DNA of 64,000 bases from positions 9,182-73,181 of the forward strand of contig NZ_JHVC01000018.1 in the NCBI RefSeq assembly GCF_000619945.1, written 5' to 3'. Made by a program: the position numbers and the translations under genes. The notes under the pieces were generated by a model that saw only the letters and a program-made list of their open reading frames with translations, had not been told where the DNA came from and ran no database searches. Source of the DNA: Clostridium lundense DSM 17049. Lineage in GTDB: Bacteria > Bacillota > Clostridia > Clostridiales > Clostridiaceae. Positions 61,093 through 64,000 of the stretch are shown here, piece by piece. Numbering within the stretch: position 1 is the first letter of the stretch; each line of letters begins with the position of its first letter.

Positions 61093-62577
61093 TTACTTAA
61101 CTTTTTTTAATACATAATAAGCTGGGATTCTATTTCTGAATGCATAATCTCCACTTTTCCATTGTAAAAACATGTATTCATTATTATTTATATTTTTTAT
61201 ATAATACTTACTAGCTGTTTTATCATAGGGACCTATAAGCAGATCTTTTGACCAATTCCAGTGTTTTACACTTGTTTTTCCGTTTTGAAAGAATTCTAAA
61301 TTCTTAAGATATAGTTGGTCTCTAAAATTCCTTTTATTGGGATTAAAGTCATTTATATTTTCTACAATATCTACAGATATCCATTTTCCTATGATTTTAT
61401 CATCTGGGTTGAACGGAATATTTATATTATCTATTTTTCTAACTCTTCCTTCTTCATCTATTATATAATTAGAAGATATATCTTTGTCTATAGCTGCAGA
61501 AACTGTTCCATTATGTTCCGTTAACATAATAGCACCAATTAAAATTACTACAATTAAAGATAGGGTTGTAGCATATAATCCTTTCTTTTTAAAATCACGT
61601 ATAAAAGATATTCTTTTAGCAATTTCTTTTTTATTTCCCACCATATTTAGTGGTAAAGATACTTTTAAATTGTTTTTTGAATAAGATAAAAGATTTATTA
61701 TAGTATATCCATAGCTTAATTTTTCTTCGGCATTTATATAGGAAAGTACCATTTCGTCACAGCTTAATTCTAAGGTTTTCTTTAATTTATCCATGGTATA
61801 CCAAATTAAAGGATTAAACCAGTGCAATATACAAATGATTTTAGCTAAATATAAAACTATAATATCTTTTCTTTTATAGTGGCATAATTCATGAAGCATT
61901 ATATTTTTTAAATCTTCTTTTGTAACTTTTGATAGCAATCCTTTTGGAATTAATATTATAGGATTCTTTAATCCGAGTATAGCAGGGCTGTTTATAGAGC
62001 TTAATTCTAGTAGTTTAAAGTTTGATTTGATTTTAAGAAAATTACTGCATTGTAATAAGATGGTTATTGCTTTTTCGTCATCTACTGCTTTAATATACTT
62101 TATCCTTTTATAAAACTTTATATGGTTTAATATATTATGTATTATTAAAGTGAATATACCCAAATACCACAATATAAATAGGTATTTTGTATAAGAATGA
62201 GAACTCTTTATAATATAAGAAAAGCTTATATCATTAGGTTGTTTAAAGTTTCTATCTATGTCTCTATAATAATTTAAGCTGCTATAATAACTTTTAAATT
62301 TATCATCATTATTTATCATATCCACTATAGTATTTTTATGATTTAAGGTATATAACATTTCTGGTACGCTATATAAGCTAAAAGAGCTTTTAGGCATTAT
62401 AGGCAAAGCTAATCTTATTAATATGAAAATATAAAGTATATATTGAAATTTTGCAGGGATTTTCTTATTTAAAAGTTTGTTTATTATAATTACTAATATT
62501 ATGGGAATAATAGATAAAACTGATAGTTCTATAATTAGTTTAAAAACTAAAAACATATAAAACACTAACTTATCCAT
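61093..62577 (-). CDS. BlaR1/MecR1-type M56 sensor metallopeptidase
   Basis: 494 residues. Four membrane helices, with the zinc motif MLHELCHYKRKDI at about 228-240 and the downstream WFNPLIWYTMDKLKKTLELSCDEMV typical of M56. An extracytoplasmic C-terminal domain of about 130 residues (GKWISVDIVENINDFNPN, MFLQWKSGDYAFR) replaces the penicillin-binding sensor of true BlaR1, so the ligand is probably not a beta-lactam. It should trigger loss of BlaI. The blaI stop is 1 nt upstream. Confidence 0.9.
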   Translation of the reverse strand: MDKLVFYMFLVFKLIIELSVLSIIPIILVIIINKLLNKKIPAKFQYILYIFILIRLALPIMPKSSFSLYSVPEMLYTLNHKNTIVDMINNDDKFKSYYSSLNYYRDIDRNFKQPNDISFSYIIKSSHSYTKYLFILWYLGIFTLIIHNILNHIKFYKRIKYIKAVDDEKAITILLQCSNFLKIKSNFKLLELSSINSPAILGLKNPIILIPKGLLSKVTKEDLKNIMLHELCHYKRKDIIVLYLAKIICILHWFNPLIWYTMDKLKKTLELSCDEMVLSYINAEEKLSYGYTIINLLSYSKNNLKVSLPLNMVGNKKEIAKRISFIRDFKKKGLYATTLSLIVVILIGAIMLTEHNGTVSAAIDKDISSNYIIDEEGRVRKIDNINIPFNPDDKIIGKWISVDIVENINDFNPNKRNFRDQLYLKNLEFFQNGKTSVKHWNWSKDLLIGPYDKTASKYYIKNINNNEYMFLQWKSGDYAFRNRIPAYYVLKKVK

Positions 62578-62578
62578 A

Positions 62579-62950
62579 TTATTTCCTCTTTTCCAAAATC
62601 TTTCTCAAATCCTCTATATCTTTATCTGTAAGATCATCATCTTCTATAAAATTTAATACCATATCTTTAGCTACTCCATTAAATACTCTGTGCAAAAAAG
62701 ATTTACTTTCTTCTTTTATACAATCTTCTTTTTTTACTAAAGGATAATAATTATACGATCTGCCTTCTATTTCAAATGCTAATACTTCTTTTTTTACTAA
62801 TCTACTTATTAATGTTTTTATAGTTTTAGGTTTCCAATCCATTTTGCTTTCTAAACTTTCTATAACATAATTGGCACTACAAGGATTGTTATCCCATATT
62901 ACTTTCATAACTTCCCATTCTGCTTCAGATATCTTAGGTAAATTTCCCAT
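62579..62950 (-). CDS. blaI: BlaI/MecI/CopY-family repressor
   Basis: 123 residues. Winged helix: ISEAEWEVMKVIWDNNPCSA (about 6-25), WKPKTIKTLISRLVKKEVL recognition helix, and a C-terminal dimerisation helix region with DLTDKDIEDLRKILEKR. It binds TACAnnTGTA boxes and is cleaved or released after M56 activation. Two such boxes lie in its own promoter, and two more at the S8 peptidase genes. Confidence 0.93.
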   Translation of the reverse strand: MGNLPKISEAEWEVMKVIWDNNPCSANYVIESLESKMDWKPKTIKTLISRLVKKEVLAFEIEGRSYNYYPLVKKEDCIKEESKSFLHRVFNGVAKDMVLNFIEDDDLTDKDIEDLRKILEKRK

Positions 62951-62963
62951 ACTAACACTCCTT

Positions 62964-63018
62964 AGATTACGATTGTAATTTATGACTTAATGCTACACCT
63001 GTAATCTATATTTGTCAA
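62964..63018 (-). promoter_or_regulatory. blaI-blaR1 promoter with two BlaI boxes
   Basis: Minus-strand TTGACA at 63013-63018. Box 1 is AGATTACGATTGTAATTT (62964-62981). Box 2 is ATGCTACACCTGTAATCT (about 62991-63008), between -35 and a weak -10 (TAGCAT). The arrangement fits autorepression. Confidence 0.75.
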
Positions 63019-63119
63019 TAAGTTTTGTGAGTGGAGTAAGCGATATTTATTGTAAGCTTACCCAATTTAATTATATAATATTTTAAAGATTACTAGATTG
63101 ATTGGGGGATGTATAGGAT

Positions 63120-63674
63120 ATGAAAAAGCAATTAGAAATATTAGATATGAATTTAAGAAAATTAAGACCTGATTTTTATTTACAACTTAATGAGCCATTA
63201 AAAGAAAATGAGATAAAAGATTTAGAAGCAAAGTTTAATGTTATTCTTCCTGAAGATTTAAAACTATTGTATAAATGGAAAAATGGACAGAAAGGGAACT
63301 GTTATGAATCCTTTGTAAATAATTCAATCTTTATCCCTTTAGAAGAGGCGTTGGATTCAGCAAAAGAATTAACTTCAATGATTGACTCTGATTTTGATAT
63401 TGATAATTGGTGGAATGAAAATTGGATACCTATATTAGAAAATGGCGGAGGAGATAGTATTTGCTATGATATAGAAGGAATTTTTACTAATGAAAAAGGG
63501 CAATTAATTGAGTTTTGGCATGCAGACAATGATAGAAATGTTATTGTTCCAAATTTAAAATGCTTTATTGAAGCTATAAATAGATTTTATGAAACAAAAG
63601 AAGCAAAGGACTTTGATGAGTATTTTGAGATTGATAATATAGAAGGGTTTCCTAAAAGTTTTTATGTTGAATAG
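63120..63674 (+). CDS. SMI1/KNR4-family protein, probable immunity factor
   Basis: 184 residues, SUKH fold: PDFYLQLNEPLKENEIKDLE, then FNVILPEDLKLLYKWKNGQ (about 47-65), IPLEEAL, WNENWIPILENGGGDSICYD. Bacterial SUKH proteins are the commonest immunity proteins of contact-dependent and polymorphic toxins. No toxin is adjacent in the window. Ends at a strong terminator hairpin. Confidence 0.87.
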   Translation: MKKQLEILDMNLRKLRPDFYLQLNEPLKENEIKDLEAKFNVILPEDLKLLYKWKNGQKGNCYESFVNNSIFIPLEEALDSAKELTSMIDSDFDIDNWWNENWIPILENGGGDSICYDIEGIFTNEKGQLIEFWHADNDRNVIVPNLKCFIEAINRFYETKEAKDFDEYFEIDNIEGFPKSFYVE

Positions 63675-63686
63675 GTAAAGATTAAT

Positions 63687-63725
63687 AGTGCTTATCTCAC
63701 ATTTTTTAAGTGAGAGATAAGCACT
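63687..63725. terminator. Hairpin terminator after the SMI1/KNR4 gene
   Basis: AGTGCTTATCTCAC / GTGAGAGATAAGCACT around an A/T loop. Confidence 0.75.
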
Positions 63726-63744
63726 GTTACTAAAATTAAATATA

Positions 63745-63812
63745 TTAAATCTCTTTCTCATAATGTTCTAGAGTTTCTTTAGGATAAGCGCCTGTCCAAT
63801 GGTATGGTTGTA
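63745..63812 (-). pseudogene. C-terminal remnant of a gene cut by the IS256-family element
   Basis: On the minus strand the 21 codons end QPYHWTGAYPKETLEHYEKE, then I and stop. The good codon structure stops exactly at the IS left end. The rest of the gene should lie beyond the right edge of the IS, outside the window. I cannot name the family. Confidence 0.65.
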
Positions 63813-64000
63813 GAGCCTGTGAAAAAAAGTCTGTAAATTACAAAATATAGCAGCTTTCTATGATAAAATATAAATATCATAGGAGGCTGTTTTGTTATGG
63901 GTAAAAGAAAAGAAAGATTAACAGAGGGAAAAAAGAATATTATTGCTGATTTAATTAGGGAGTATGACATTCAATCTGCTGAGGACATTCAAGACGCATT
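63813..64000 (+). mobile_element. IS256-family insertion sequence, left end (runs off the window)
   Basis: The left terminal repeat starts GAGCCTGTGAAAAAAAGTCT at 63813, typical for clostridial IS256 members. The transposase gene follows 84 nt later. The right end is outside. Confidence 0.85.
63897..64000 (+). CDS. IS256-family (mutator) transposase, N-terminal fragment
   Basis: Reads MGKRKERLTEGKKNIIADLI and then REYDIQSAEDIQDA to the window edge, the standard N-terminus of IS256 DDE transposases (KxxxxxxLxxEYDIxSAxDIQDALKDL). SD AGGAGG 10 nt ahead. Only 34 codons are visible, truncated by the window. Confidence 0.88.
   Translation, partial: MGKRKERLTEGKKNIIADLIREYDIQSAEDIQDA

Noticed and set aside
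61093..62950. Beta-lactam resistance operon (blaR1-blaI-blaZ)
   Set aside because: No beta-lactamase gene is present and the sensor's C-terminal domain does not show penicillin-binding motifs such as SxxK.
63779..63970. Minus-strand 63-codon frame across the IS left end
   Set aside because: It spans the IS terminal repeat and lies antisense to the transposase start.

Overview
The window is AT-rich, low-GC Firmicute DNA. Gene density is high, ribosome-binding sites are strong AGGAGG-type, and most operons end in intrinsic terminators. Gene content and order (secDF - recJ-like - apt - rsh - dtd - hydrolase - hemZ - aspS), sporulation-type SPOCS proteins, DUF4179 anti-sigma partners and clostridial riboswitch usage point to Clostridium sensu stricto. 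The C. botulinum group I / C. sporogenes lineage is my best guess, from memory of family content only.

Layout. 0-10 kb is a conserved housekeeping block: protein export (secD, secF), a decayed RecJ, purine salvage (apt), stringent response (rsh), D-Tyr-tRNA deacylase, a metallo-hydrolase, hemZ and aspS. A 6S RNA gene follows. 10-18 kb holds brnQ, a YgjP-type peptidase, ndk, several very small clostridial proteins and an EamA transporter. Two consecutive glycine riboswitch-terminator units precede the EamA gene. 18-33 kb is envelope and signalling: an OmpR two-component system with a lipoprotein, a DsrE-like protein, a G5/3D-domain wall protein, a sigma/DUF4179 pair, an erythromycin-esterase-like protein, a subtilase, a MutS-like ATPase, and an FMN riboswitch driving ribU. 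33-40 kb is an AfuABC/FbpABC-type ABC transporter with a YesMN two-component system. 40-44 kb carries SPOCS-domain and Cys-rich proteins, a CtsR-controlled Hsp20 and a beta-propeller lectin.

44.5-50.3 kb is the most striking locus. A strong promoter and a cobalamin riboswitch lead into a NifH-like Fe protein with both cluster cysteines conserved, a half-size nitrogenase component-1-like subunit, a larger component-1-like subunit, and a class II (BtuFCD-type) ABC importer. It looks like a B12-regulated, nitrogenase-superfamily reductase coupled to uptake of a metal or tetrapyrrole compound.

50-64 kb is an accessory region. It holds GNATs, immunity-like orphans (DUF6985-like, barstar, SMI1/KNR4), rearranged regulators, a repeated terminator element with a duplicated gene scrap, and a self-regulating XRE module. 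Two tandem S8 peptidase genes share an 18-bp palindromic operator with the neighbouring blaI-blaR1 operon, which suggests an inducible antirepressor/protease regulon. The right edge is an IS256-family element that has cut a gene in two.
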